Shown one piece after another: positions 44,085 to 52,564 of a stretch of DNA of 64,000 bases (positions are counted from its first letter, which is position 1; every line of letters begins with the position of its first letter). Source of the stretch: an uncultured Methanobrevibacter sp. (GTDB lineage Archaea; Methanobacteriota; Methanobacteria; Methanobacteriales; Methanobacteriaceae); the NCBI RefSeq assembly GCF_900314695.1, contig NZ_OMWD01000022.1:1-64000 (forward strand), given 5' to 3'. The notes under the pieces are model-generated. The model saw only the letters and a list, made by a program, of their open reading frames with translations. It had not been told where the DNA came from and made no database searches. The position numbers were made by a program, and so were the translations under genes.

Positions 44085-46049
44085 ATGAAGGAATTCAAAT
44101 TAAATTCTCCCTATAAGCCATTGGGTGATCAACCAAAAGCAATTAATTCTTTAGCTGATGGAATAAATGAGGGAATAAAAGAACAGACTCTTTTGGGAGT
44201 GACAGGTTCAGGTAAGACATTTACAATGGCGAATGTTATTGAAAAGGTTCAAAAACCAACCCTTGTTATTTCACATAACAAAACTTTAGCAGCACAACTA
44301 TATGAAGAATTTAAGGAATTCTTTCCGGATAATGCAGTAGAGTACTTTGTTAGTTATTATGATTATTACCAGCCGGAAGCATATGTTCCAAGAACAGATA
44401 CATTCATTGATAAGGAAGCTTCAATAAATGAAGATATTGATATAATGAGGCACTCTGCAACTCAATCCCTTCTTTCAAGGGATGATGTGATTGTAGTAAG
44501 TAGTGTAAGTTGCATTTACGGTATCGGTTCTCCTGAAGATTATGGTGAATTTGCTTTTGGAATAGCTGTCGGTGATGTTTATGACAGGTCTGAAATAATA
44601 GCTAAACTTATTTTTATGCAGTATGAGCGAAATGACATTGAATTTGACAGAGGTCAATTCAGAGTTAGGGGAGATGTTATAGAAATTAATCCAGTTCATG
44701 GAACTCCACCTATAAGAATTGAGCTGTTTGGTGATGAAATCGATGCCATTAGCTTAATTGATAATGTTACAGGTAAAAAGAAGGAAAGCCTTAAAAGATA
44801 CATGATTTTCCCTGCAAAGCACTTTGTAGTAGGGCAGGACAAAATGGATGTTGCACTTTCAAAAATCAGACAAGAATTAGATGACAGGCTTTTGGAATTA
44901 AACTCAATGGGAAAATTGCTTGAAGCTCAAAGATTGGAGCAGAGAACTCGTTTTGACATTGAAATGCTTCAGGAGATGGGGTACTGTCCGGGTGTAGAAA
45001 ACTATTCCATGCACTTGTCCGGACGTAAATGGGGTGAAAAACCGTATTCTCTTTTAAAATATTTCCCTGATGATTTTTTAACAATCATTGATGAATCCCA
45101 TGTTACTGTTCCTCAAATCAGGGGGATGTATAATGGTGACAGGGCACGTAAGGAAACTCTGGTCGAGCATGGTTTCAGATTACCTTCCGCTAAGGAAAAC
45201 CGTCCATTGAGATTTGACGAGTTTGAATCATCAGTCAATCAGGTCATTTACGTATCGGCAACTCCTGGACAATACGAACTTGCAAAATCAAGAAATGTCG
45301 TAGAACAGATTATCAGACCGACAGGATTGGTTGATCCTGAAGTCTTGATAAGGCCGGTTACAGGCCAGGTAGAGGATTTGCTTAAGGAAGTTAAATTAAC
45401 CGCCGAAAAGGATGAAAGGGTATTGGTTACCACATTAACAAAAAGAATGGCGGAAGATTTGACAGACTATTATGCAAGAATCGGTGTCAAGGTAAGATAT
45501 ATGCACTCTGAAATCGATACCTTGGAAAGGATTGACATTGTTGATGATTTGAGACGGGGTAAATTTGACGTACTGGTTGGCGTAAACCTTTTAAGAGAAG
45601 GTTTGGATCTTCCTGAAGTGTCATTGGTAGCTATTTTGGATGCAGATAAGGAAGGATTTTTGAGAAATGAGACTTCCTTGATACAGACCATTGGGCGTGC
45701 AGCAAGAAATGTAAATGGTCGTGTAATAATGTATGTGGATGATATGACCGATTCGGTTAAAAATGCATATGACATTACCCTTAAAAGACGCAAACTGCAG
45801 ATGAAATATAATGAAGTTCATGGAATCACTCCAAAGTCCACTCAAAGAACTTTAAAAGAAAAACTTGCAGAAGAAGATGAAAAATACAAAGGCATTGGAG
45901 CAGATGTTAGTACAATGCCGAAAGACGAGCTTCGTTTGTTAATCAAGGATTTGGAAAAAGACATGAAGGATGCAGCTGCAAGACTGGACTTTGAAAGGGC
46001 TGCAGATTTAAGAAACAAACTTTATGCCTTAAAAGGGTTTGACAAATAA
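44085..46049 (+). CDS. uvrB: Excinuclease ABC subunit B
   Basis: A 654-residue helicase-like subunit of nucleotide excision repair. It takes over the damaged site from UvrA and recruits UvrC. Walker A is GVTGSGKTFT (about 40-49). The damage-probing beta-hairpin region is YYDYYQPEAYVPRTDTF (about 92-108). Helicase motifs include IIDESHVTVPQ, YVSATPG and IQTIGRAARN. The C-terminal UvrC-contact motif is LEKDMKDAAARLDFERAADL (about 624-643). The length is normal. UvrABC occurs in many methanogens and is generally viewed as acquired from bacteria. uvrA follows after 108 bp with its own likely promoter; uvrC is not in the window. Confidence 0.97.
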   Translation: MKEFKLNSPYKPLGDQPKAINSLADGINEGIKEQTLLGVTGSGKTFTMANVIEKVQKPTLVISHNKTLAAQLYEEFKEFFPDNAVEYFVSYYDYYQPEAYVPRTDTFIDKEASINEDIDIMRHSATQSLLSRDDVIVVSSVSCIYGIGSPEDYGEFAFGIAVGDVYDRSEIIAKLIFMQYERNDIEFDRGQFRVRGDVIEINPVHGTPPIRIELFGDEIDAISLIDNVTGKKKESLKRYMIFPAKHFVVGQDKMDVALSKIRQELDDRLLELNSMGKLLEAQRLEQRTRFDIEMLQEMGYCPGVENYSMHLSGRKWGEKPYSLLKYFPDDFLTIIDESHVTVPQIRGMYNGDRARKETLVEHGFRLPSAKENRPLRFDEFESSVNQVIYVSATPGQYELAKSRNVVEQIIRPTGLVDPEVLIRPVTGQVEDLLKEVKLTAEKDERVLVTTLTKRMAEDLTDYYARIGVKVRYMHSEIDTLERIDIVDDLRRGKFDVLVGVNLLREGLDLPEVSLVAILDADKEGFLRNETSLIQTIGRAARNVNGRVIMYVDDMTDSVKNAYDITLKRRKLQMKYNEVHGITPKSTQRTLKEKLAEEDEKYKGIGADVSTMPKDELRLLIKDLEKDMKDAAARLDFERAADLRNKLYALKGFDK

Positions 46050-46100
46050 TCTCATTTTTTTTGGGTGATGAAATATTACTTTTCATATGCTCTTTAAAAT

Positions 46101-46110
46101 ACTTTATAAA
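46101..46110 (+). promoter_or_regulatory. TATA-like element for uvrA
   Basis: ACTTTATAAA lies 48-57 bp before the uvrA ATG, preceded by an A-rich stretch. The ribosome site TAGGAGTG follows. Confidence 0.4.
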
Positions 46111-46157
46111 TGAGATTGTTCTAATATTATATAACTAATTTTTTTTAGGAGTGTATT

Positions 46158-49046
46158 ATGGCTGAAGAATCTAAAAAACAAATTATCATTAAGGGTGCAC
46201 GTGAGCATAATCTGCAAGATATTGATGTAAGTGTTCCCCGAGATGAATTTATTGTAATTACTGGTATTAGTGGATCAGGTAAGTCTTCATTGGCTTTTGA
46301 TACAATCTATGCTGAAGGACAGCGCAGATATGTTGAGTCATTATCAGCTTATGCAAGACAATTTTTAGGGCAGATGAAAAAGCCTGAAATGGAGTCCATT
46401 GAAGGATTATCTCCCGCAATTTCAATTGACCAAAAAACAACAAGAGAAAATCCAAGATCCACTGTAGGAACAATTACTGAAATTTATGATTATTTAAGAT
46501 TATTATTTGCAAGAATAGGTATTCCACATTGTCCTAATTGTGGAAAAGAAGTTTCCCATCAAACCATTGGTCAAATTGGTGAATCAATAATTGAAGAAGG
46601 GGAAGGAATTAAAATCCAAATTTTATCTCCAATCGTAAGGGATAAAAAAGGCCAATTCAAAGATGTGCTGGACGATTTGAGAAACAAAGGTTTCGTAAGG
46701 GTTCGCGTTGATGATGAAATAAGGGATTTGGAAGAAGACATATCTCTTGCAAAAACATACAGACACAATATTGATGTTGTTGTAGATAGATTAAAAATCC
46801 GTAAGGATGTTGATTTTAAAAGAAGGCTAGTTGACTCATTGGAAACTGCAGCTGAATTTTCAGAAGGTTTAATCACAGTCTTATTTGATGATGGCGATAA
46901 AGAATACGAAAAAAAATATTCAGAGCATTTTGCATGTGTTGATTGTGGAATAAACTTTGAAGAGCTAACTCCAAGGATGTTTTCATTCAATGCTCCACAG
47001 GGTGCATGTCCTGAATGTAATGGTATCGGTTCTAAAATGGAAATTGACCCGGACTTAGTTGTTCCGGACAAATCATTGTCTTTAAATGAAGGTGCAATCG
47101 TACCTTGGGCAAGTTCAGCTAAACGGGAAAATTATTATTTCCAAATGCTTGATGCAGTTTCAAAACATTTTAATTTCAGCATGGATACTCCATTTGAAGA
47201 ACTTGATAAGAAATATCAAGATACAATTCTTTTTGGCTGTGATGAAAAAATCCCATTCAACTTTAAAAGAAGAAATAAATCCTACATGGTGAATCGTAGA
47301 TTTGAAGGCGTTGTTCCAAGAATGCAAAGATTATATTTTGAAACCAAATCAAGCTATTCAAGAAAATACCTCTCCAAATTCATGTCTGATAGGAAATGTT
47401 ATGTTTGTGACGGAAAGAGATTAAGGCCTGAAGTCTTGGCCGTTACTGTTGGTGGAAAATCAATCATTGACGTGTGTGATTTGGCGATTAAAGACTCATA
47501 TCAATTTTTCCAGGATTTGGAGTTGACTGAAAGGGAAAATTTCATTGCAAAAGAAGTCTTAAAAGAGATTAAAGAGCGCTTAAGCTTTTTGGTTGAAGTT
47601 GGTCTTGATTATCTGTCCATGTCTAGGTCATCCGGAACACTGTCTGGTGGTGAGGCTCAAAGGATTCGTTTGGCAACACAGATAGGTTCAGGTCTGGTCG
47701 GTGTTTTATACATTTTGGATGAACCAAGTATAGGACTCCATCAAAGGGATAATATTAAGCTTATTGAAGCATTAAAAAGACTCAAAGACTTGGGAAATAC
47801 ATTGGTTGTCGTTGAACATGACGAAGAAACTATATTATCTGCAGACCATGTTGTTGACATTGGCCCTGGTGCCGGTGAGCATGGTGGTAAGGTGGTTGCT
47901 CAGGGAACTCCAGTGGAGATTATGAATAATCCTGATTCAATTACGGGTCAATATATTTCAAGAGCTAAAAAGATTGATATTCCTAAAGACAGGCGTGAAG
48001 GAAACGGCCAATTCATTGAAATTAAAGGAGCTGCTCAAAATAACCTTAAAGACATTGATGTTGAAATCCCATTAGGTAAATTCACCTGTGTTACAGGAGT
48101 CAGCGGTTCAGGTAAAAGTAGTTTAATCAATGAAATTCTATACAAGGGAGCACACGGCAAATTGTCCAAAAAATTCATGTTTGCTGGAAAATACGATAAA
48201 ATCGAAGGATTGGAAAATATTGATAAGGTAATTGCAATTGACCAAAAACCGATTGGAAGAACTCCTAGATCAAATCCTGCAACATATACTGGTGTGTTCA
48301 CAGATATCCGTGATCTGTTTGCAAATACTCCTGAATCAAAGGCAAGAGGATATAAGCCTGGAAGATTCTCATTCAACGTAAAAGGTGGAAGATGTGAAGC
48401 ATGTTCCGGTGATGGTATAGTTCAGATTGAAATGCACTTTTTGGCAGACGTTTATGTGCCATGTGAAGTCTGTGGCGGTAAAAGATACAACGAAGAGACT
48501 TTAGATATCCGGTATAAAGGTAAAAACATTTATGAAGTCTTGGAAATGACTGTTGAAGAGGCATTGGAATTCTTTGAAAACATTCCAAAAATCACTAAAA
48601 AGCTTCAGACATTATATGATGTTGGTTTGGGTTATATGAAAATAGGTCAGCCTGCTACAACATTATCGGGTGGTGAAGCTCAAAGGATTAAACTGGCTAA
48701 AGAGCTTTCAAGGTCCAGTACTGGCAAGACATTGTATATCTTGGATGAACCTACTACTGGTCTTCATTTTGCAGACATCAAAAGATTACTGGAAGTTCTT
48801 GCTAGACTGACTGATGCGGGCAATTCTGTAGTGGTCATTGAGCATAATTTGGATGTTATCAAGACTGCAGACCATATCATTGACCTTGGTCCTGAAGGAG
48901 GGGACGGTGGCGGTGAAGTAATCGCTACTGGAACACCTGAAGAGATTGCCGAGGCAGGAACTTACACTGGTAAATTCTTGGAGCGCATGCTGGATGAGAA
49001 TATTACTCCTTATGCAAAGGAATTGGTGGAAGATATAGGAAAATAA
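46158..49046 (+). CDS. uvrA: Excinuclease ABC subunit A
   Basis: A 962-residue ABC-type ATPase that finds bulky DNA damage as a dimer and loads UvrB. It has two ATP-binding halves. The first Walker A is GISGSGKSS (about 34-42) with signature LSGGEAQRIRLA. The second Walker A is GVSGSGKSS (about 650) with signature LSGGEAQRIKLA. Zinc sites are CPNCG, CVDCG ... CPECNG, CYVCDG and CEACSGDG ... CEVCGGKR. The UvrB-binding and insertion regions are present. The length is usual. ATG follows TAGGAGTG. Confidence 0.97.
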   Translation: MAEESKKQIIIKGAREHNLQDIDVSVPRDEFIVITGISGSGKSSLAFDTIYAEGQRRYVESLSAYARQFLGQMKKPEMESIEGLSPAISIDQKTTRENPRSTVGTITEIYDYLRLLFARIGIPHCPNCGKEVSHQTIGQIGESIIEEGEGIKIQILSPIVRDKKGQFKDVLDDLRNKGFVRVRVDDEIRDLEEDISLAKTYRHNIDVVVDRLKIRKDVDFKRRLVDSLETAAEFSEGLITVLFDDGDKEYEKKYSEHFACVDCGINFEELTPRMFSFNAPQGACPECNGIGSKMEIDPDLVVPDKSLSLNEGAIVPWASSAKRENYYFQMLDAVSKHFNFSMDTPFEELDKKYQDTILFGCDEKIPFNFKRRNKSYMVNRRFEGVVPRMQRLYFETKSSYSRKYLSKFMSDRKCYVCDGKRLRPEVLAVTVGGKSIIDVCDLAIKDSYQFFQDLELTERENFIAKEVLKEIKERLSFLVEVGLDYLSMSRSSGTLSGGEAQRIRLATQIGSGLVGVLYILDEPSIGLHQRDNIKLIEALKRLKDLGNTLVVVEHDEETILSADHVVDIGPGAGEHGGKVVAQGTPVEIMNNPDSITGQYISRAKKIDIPKDRREGNGQFIEIKGAAQNNLKDIDVEIPLGKFTCVTGVSGSGKSSLINEILYKGAHGKLSKKFMFAGKYDKIEGLENIDKVIAIDQKPIGRTPRSNPATYTGVFTDIRDLFANTPESKARGYKPGRFSFNVKGGRCEACSGDGIVQIEMHFLADVYVPCEVCGGKRYNEETLDIRYKGKNIYEVLEMTVEEALEFFENIPKITKKLQTLYDVGLGYMKIGQPATTLSGGEAQRIKLAKELSRSSTGKTLYILDEPTTGLHFADIKRLLEVLARLTDAGNSVVVIEHNLDVIKTADHIIDLGPEGGDGGGEVIATGTPEEIAEAGTYTGKFLERMLDENITPYAKELVEDIGK

Positions 49047-49176
49047 TTTTTTCTATATTGTTTTTCTACTTTTTCATTGTGGTTAGGTTACTTAATGGTT
49101 TATTCGATTTTTCTTTTTTAGATAAATTATTTAATTAATTAAATCAAATATAATAATAATTATTTTAGGTGATAAA

Positions 49177-50046
49177 TTGAGTTTTGATTTAAAAGAGGCA
49201 TTTTTAATTTTTATCCGTGGTGTCCTTATGGGTTCGGCGGATATTGTTCCAGGGGTTTCTGGAGGAACCATTGCATTAATTACTGGAATTTATGGACATT
49301 TGGTGGAAGCGATAAGTAATATTAAGTTTGGATTTATAAAACCACTGCTTAAGGGAGATGGCAGAGGTTTTATTAATGGCATATTGGAAGAGATAGATTT
49401 CAAATTCTTCATTCCATTGGTTTTAGGTATTGGAGTTGCTTTTTTAACATTGGCAAAAGTTGTTACCTATTGTATGGATGTGCATACTGCTTTAACTTAT
49501 TCATTTTTCTTAGGTTTAATTATAGCTTCAGCAGTAATCCTATTTAAAAAATTAAATGAAATTAACTTAAAAAATATTCTATTTGCCATAATAGGTGCTA
49601 TTTTAACATATATTTTTGTAAGTTTAAATCCTATGGCTGCCCATCATTCTTTAATCATCATATTCTTCTCTGGTATGATAGCAATCTGTGCAATGATTTT
49701 GCCTGGTGTTTCAGGATCATTTTTATTATTGCTTTTAGGGCAATATGAATACATGTTGACAGCACTTCATGAGTTTCATTTTGCAGAAATCATAACATTT
49801 GTTGTAGGTGCTTTGATAGGTATTCTTGGATTTTCAAAAATCTTAAATTATCTGCTTAAAAACCATGAACACGTCACAATGGCATTTCTTATTGGGGTTA
49901 TGCTTGGGTCTTTAAAGGTTCCTGCAGTGGAAATCATGAATTCAACAGGTTTAAATTTTTCAGGTCTTTTCCCATGTTTAATCGTTGCAGTAATTGGATT
50001 TGCGTTAATCATTATTTTAGAAACAAAATTTGACTATATTGAATAG
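49177..50046 (+). CDS. DUF368 membrane protein, likely polyprenyl-phosphate transporter
   Basis: A 289-residue protein with eight or more helices and the DUF368 hallmark duplicated glycine/proline motifs: GSADIVPGVSGGTIALITGIY (about 17-37) and ICAMILPGVSGSFLLLLLGQY (about 169-189). DUF368 proteins (PopT) have been shown in bacteria to recycle the C55 lipid carrier across the membrane. In this archaeon the carrier would serve pseudomurein or glycan assembly, which is inference. The TTG start is chosen for GGTGATAAA directly before it. A hairpin-T terminator follows. Confidence 0.88.
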   Translation: MSFDLKEAFLIFIRGVLMGSADIVPGVSGGTIALITGIYGHLVEAISNIKFGFIKPLLKGDGRGFINGILEEIDFKFFIPLVLGIGVAFLTLAKVVTYCMDVHTALTYSFFLGLIIASAVILFKKLNEINLKNILFAIIGAILTYIFVSLNPMAAHHSLIIIFFSGMIAICAMILPGVSGSFLLLLLGQYEYMLTALHEFHFAEIITFVVGALIGILGFSKILNYLLKNHEHVTMAFLIGVMLGSLKVPAVEIMNSTGLNFSGLFPCLIVAVIGFALIIILETKFDYIE

Positions 50047-50592
50047 TTCAAAGCGTGGCATATTATTAGTATATTGAGGTATGGTAATTTACCATATCTC
50101 ATTTTTTCACCAAACTTTTTTGTATTTTTCTCATTGAAATTAAATTTAAGTTGGAATAACAACATGACTTCGCTAATGGATGATTCTTTCATTCTAGAAT
50201 TATTATATTGTGAATTTAAAATAGTATAATAATAATATCCTTTTTTTCAACAGTTTTAATCTGTAGAGCTACAATAAAGCTGTATTAATGGTAAAAACTA
50301 AACAATTAAACTCATTCTTTCTTAATCAATGCAAAAAACTAAAAAAATATTCTTGCAAAAGATTATTAATAAAGTCGCATATATATTATTGTATTGATTT
50401 TTTTACATCAATTTAGTGTATAAATTAATTTATATGAAAAATTCAAGAAATTGACAGAAAATAATTGCATTTGATGTCAAGAAGAAGTGAATTAATTAGT
50501 ATTGTAAAATCTGTAGATGGATAATAATGATTTATTCATATGTCCTAGTTAATTTTTATACTAATATATAATTAAAGAATGGAGGTAATATT
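50047..50592. other. Gene-free region before the surface-protein gene
   Basis: About 545 bp. It begins with a terminator hairpin. The remainder is A+T-rich with TATA-like stretches (AATATATAATTAAAG at 50562-50576) before the GGAGGT ribosome site of the next gene. No RNA gene was recognised. Confidence 0.4.
50076..50107 (+). terminator. Hairpin plus T-run after the DUF368 gene
   Basis: A 12-bp stem (GAGGTATGGTAA against TTACCATATCTC, one G-T pair) is followed by ATTTTTT. Confidence 0.6.
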
Positions 50593-51666
50593 ATTTTTAA
50601 GAATAATAAAGTATTATTATTTATTTCAATAATTTTTGTTTCATTAATTGCCATAAGTGCAGTAAGCGCTGCAGACAATATAAATGACACTGTTGCAGTT
50701 TCTAGTGATGATTCAGATGTTATTGCAGTTAATAATGAAGATAAAATCGTAAGTGTAGGAACTGATGATTCAGATGTAGTTTCTGCAGATAGTGAAGACG
50801 AAATAGTAAGCACTAATGTTGTTGAAAAAGATGATGTTGTATCAATCGGTTCTAAATCAGGAAACGGTTCAAGCTTTGATTTCTCAAGTTTATTTAATGG
50901 AACTAGTATAAGCTTTGGTAATGGAACAAGCTTTGATTTCTCAAGTTTATTAAATGGAACTACCATAAGTTTCGGTAATGGAACAAGCTTCAATACATCA
51001 AGCCTATTAAATGCTAATTTCACTTTTGGTAATGGAACAAGCTTTAATATCTCAAGTTTAATAGGAGGTAATGGAACAAGCTTTGATATAGGAAGCATAA
51101 TTGATATTTTCGGCGGTAAAACTGTAGAGGATTCTATTAATGCCACTGATGTAAGCAAAGTTTACACTGTAAATACTAAATATAGTGTCAATATATTACA
51201 TGGAAATGAAACTTTAACTTCAGGAGCTGTTACATTCACTGTTGACAATAAGGAATATGTGGGCAGTTGGAAAGATGGTTCTGTTTATGTGAATTTAAAA
51301 AATTTAAAACCTGGAGATCATTTCATCATTACAGAATATGGTCAAACTTTAGCTAAAAATAAAATCACAGTTAAAAAAGCAACTCCTAAATTAGCTGCAA
51401 AAAACAAAGCTTTTAAAGTTAAAACAAAAACTAAAAAATACACTGTAACTTTAAAAACCAATGAGAACAAAGTTCTTAAAAACACTAAAGTTACCATTAA
51501 AGTTAAAGGTAAAACCTATTCTGCAAAAACCAACAGTAAAGGAAAAGCAACCTTTAAAATAACCAAATTAACTAAAGTTGGTAAATTTAGCGCTACTGTT
51601 AAATCCGCAGCAACTGCTTGCTACAAATCAGTAAGTAAAAGTGTAACTATTACAGTTAAAAAATAA
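50593..51666 (+). CDS. Ig-like surface protein with tandem GNGTSF repeats and an apparent ATT start
   Basis: A 357-residue exported protein. No ATG occurs in frame from the upstream stop at 50569 to beyond 51259. A strong GGAGGT (50581-50586) lies six bases before ATT-TTT-AAG. The predicted start reads (M)FKNNKVLLFISIIFVSLIAI and ends SAVSAADN, a perfect signal peptide. Next come an Asp/Ser/Val-rich linker, five repeats built on GNGTSFDFSSLLNGTTISF (50860-51105), and a C-terminal Lys-rich Ig-like repeat (NENKVLKNTKVTIKVKGKTY ... KSVTITVKK) typical of adhesin-like proteins. A start at GTG 51259 would leave a cytoplasmic fragment and waste the ribosome site. Either ATT is used as an initiator, or an original ATG mutated recently. 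No anchor is visible at the C-terminus. Confidence 0.75.
   Translation: MFKNNKVLLFISIIFVSLIAISAVSAADNINDTVAVSSDDSDVIAVNNEDKIVSVGTDDSDVVSADSEDEIVSTNVVEKDDVVSIGSKSGNGSSFDFSSLFNGTSISFGNGTSFDFSSLLNGTTISFGNGTSFNTSSLLNANFTFGNGTSFNISSLIGGNGTSFDIGSIIDIFGGKTVEDSINATDVSKVYTVNTKYSVNILHGNETLTSGAVTFTVDNKEYVGSWKDGSVYVNLKNLKPGDHFIITEYGQTLAKNKITVKKATPKLAAKNKAFKVKTKTKKYTVTLKTNENKVLKNTKVTIKVKGKTYSAKTNSKGKATFKITKLTKVGKFSATVKSAATACYKSVSKSVTITVKK
50860..51105 (+). repeat. 57-bp tandem repeats in the surface-protein gene
   Basis: Units start at 50860, 50917, 50974, 51028 and 51067. The first two are 57 bp long and the later ones are shorter. Each begins with GGTAATGGAACAAGCTT or a close variant. Confidence 0.85.
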
Positions 51667-51942
51667 TTTTTCTGTAATGTTTTGAGTTTTTAACTCAAAA
51701 CCTATTTTTTTTTTAATTATTGTTGTGTCATGAATTTTTCGGACCAATTATTGATTTTTTGATGAGATATTTGGATTTCAAAGAATATTTCAAAGTATTT
51801 ACTTATTATTTTTATTCTTCATGAAATTTCATCGATTATTTCTTGTAAAAATGGTTTATTTTTACAAATTTGTTTTTGTTGCCATAATAATTATATATTG
51901 TTGCAACAAAGATAATAACAAGATTACTACATGGTGGTCGTT

Positions 51943-52206
51943 ATGGGGATTTGTCCTAGATGCGGTTCTTGGGTTGATGAAGGCGAACCTTACTGTCCTG
52001 AATGCTGTTACGATGGAAGTGGTGAAACAGATGATGTTAATTCCGATTCTGATATGATCACAGTTAACGGTTATGATTATAAAAAAAGGGATGTGGAATA
52101 TGCATTGGATGAATTGAGGTATGATTTTGATGATTTAAAATCAGGATTTGTTGATGAGGATGAACTGGAAGAAATCCTGAAAAATATGTGGGAGTGTTTA
52201 TTATGA
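51943..52206 (+). CDS. Small zinc-ribbon protein (1 of 3)
   Basis: An 87-residue protein with an N-terminal zinc ribbon (ICPRCGSWVDEGEPYCPECC) and an acidic, probably helical C-terminal half (VEYALDELRYDFDDLKSGFV). An extra Cys follows the last CxxC. ATG at 51943 follows GGTGGTC; an in-frame ATG at 51931 is possible. Its stop overlaps the next start in ATGA. Function unknown; see the neighbouring zinc ribbons. Confidence 0.7.
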   Translation: MGICPRCGSWVDEGEPYCPECCYDGSGETDDVNSDSDMITVNGYDYKKRDVEYALDELRYDFDDLKSGFVDEDELEEILKNMWECLL

Positions 52207-52340
52207 CAAAGCAATGTTTTTACTGCAGCTATCCGAACAGTGACAGTGCAACACGTTGCATAAATTGTGGAATGGAATTGAATAAATATTGGGATAAATC
52301 CGGCGAAAAACCAGAGCTTATAGATAAACGAAAAAGATAA
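52203..52340 (+). CDS. Small zinc-ribbon protein (2 of 3), 45 residues
   Basis: Reads MTKQCFYCSYPNSDSATRCI, then NCGMELNKYW and a basic tail ending DKRKR. It has two CxxC pairs spaced as in a zinc ribbon. It starts inside the stop of the previous gene (ATGA overlap), so translation is coupled. It is too short for usual gene callers, but the Cys4 pattern and overlap support it. Confidence 0.65.
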   Translation: MTKQCFYCSYPNSDSATRCINCGMELNKYWDKSGEKPELIDKRKR

Positions 52341-52358
52341 TTAATTTGAGGGAATAAT

Positions 52359-52508
52359 ATGAAAATTTGTCCAAAATGCAGTTCAATACTGGCAGATAAT
52401 GAGCCTTACTGCGAAAATTGCGGTTATGACCCAGCTTTTGATGGGGGCAGTTGGAAGTCTGATGACTTGTCATTGAAAGTTTCAAGGCCTCATGGTGAAT
52501 ATCTTTAG
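52359..52508 (+). CDS. Small zinc-ribbon protein (3 of 3), 49 residues
   Basis: Reads MKICPKCSSILADNEPYCEN, then CGYDPAFDGG and a short tail. It closely resembles the ribbon of the first small protein (CPRCGSWVDEGEPYCPEC), so the two are paralogues. GAGGG lies before the ATG. The helicase gene starts 56 bp later. Confidence 0.65.
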   Translation: MKICPKCSSILADNEPYCENCGYDPAFDGGSWKSDDLSLKVSRPHGEYL

Positions 52509-52564
52509 ATATTCAATTCAAATCTGGATTAACTTAATTAACAATTAACAATATAATATTATTA

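Noticed and set aside
51259..51666. Surface-protein gene starting at GTG 51259
   Set aside because: It would omit the signal peptide, the repeats and the GGAGGT ribosome site that all lie upstream in the same open frame.
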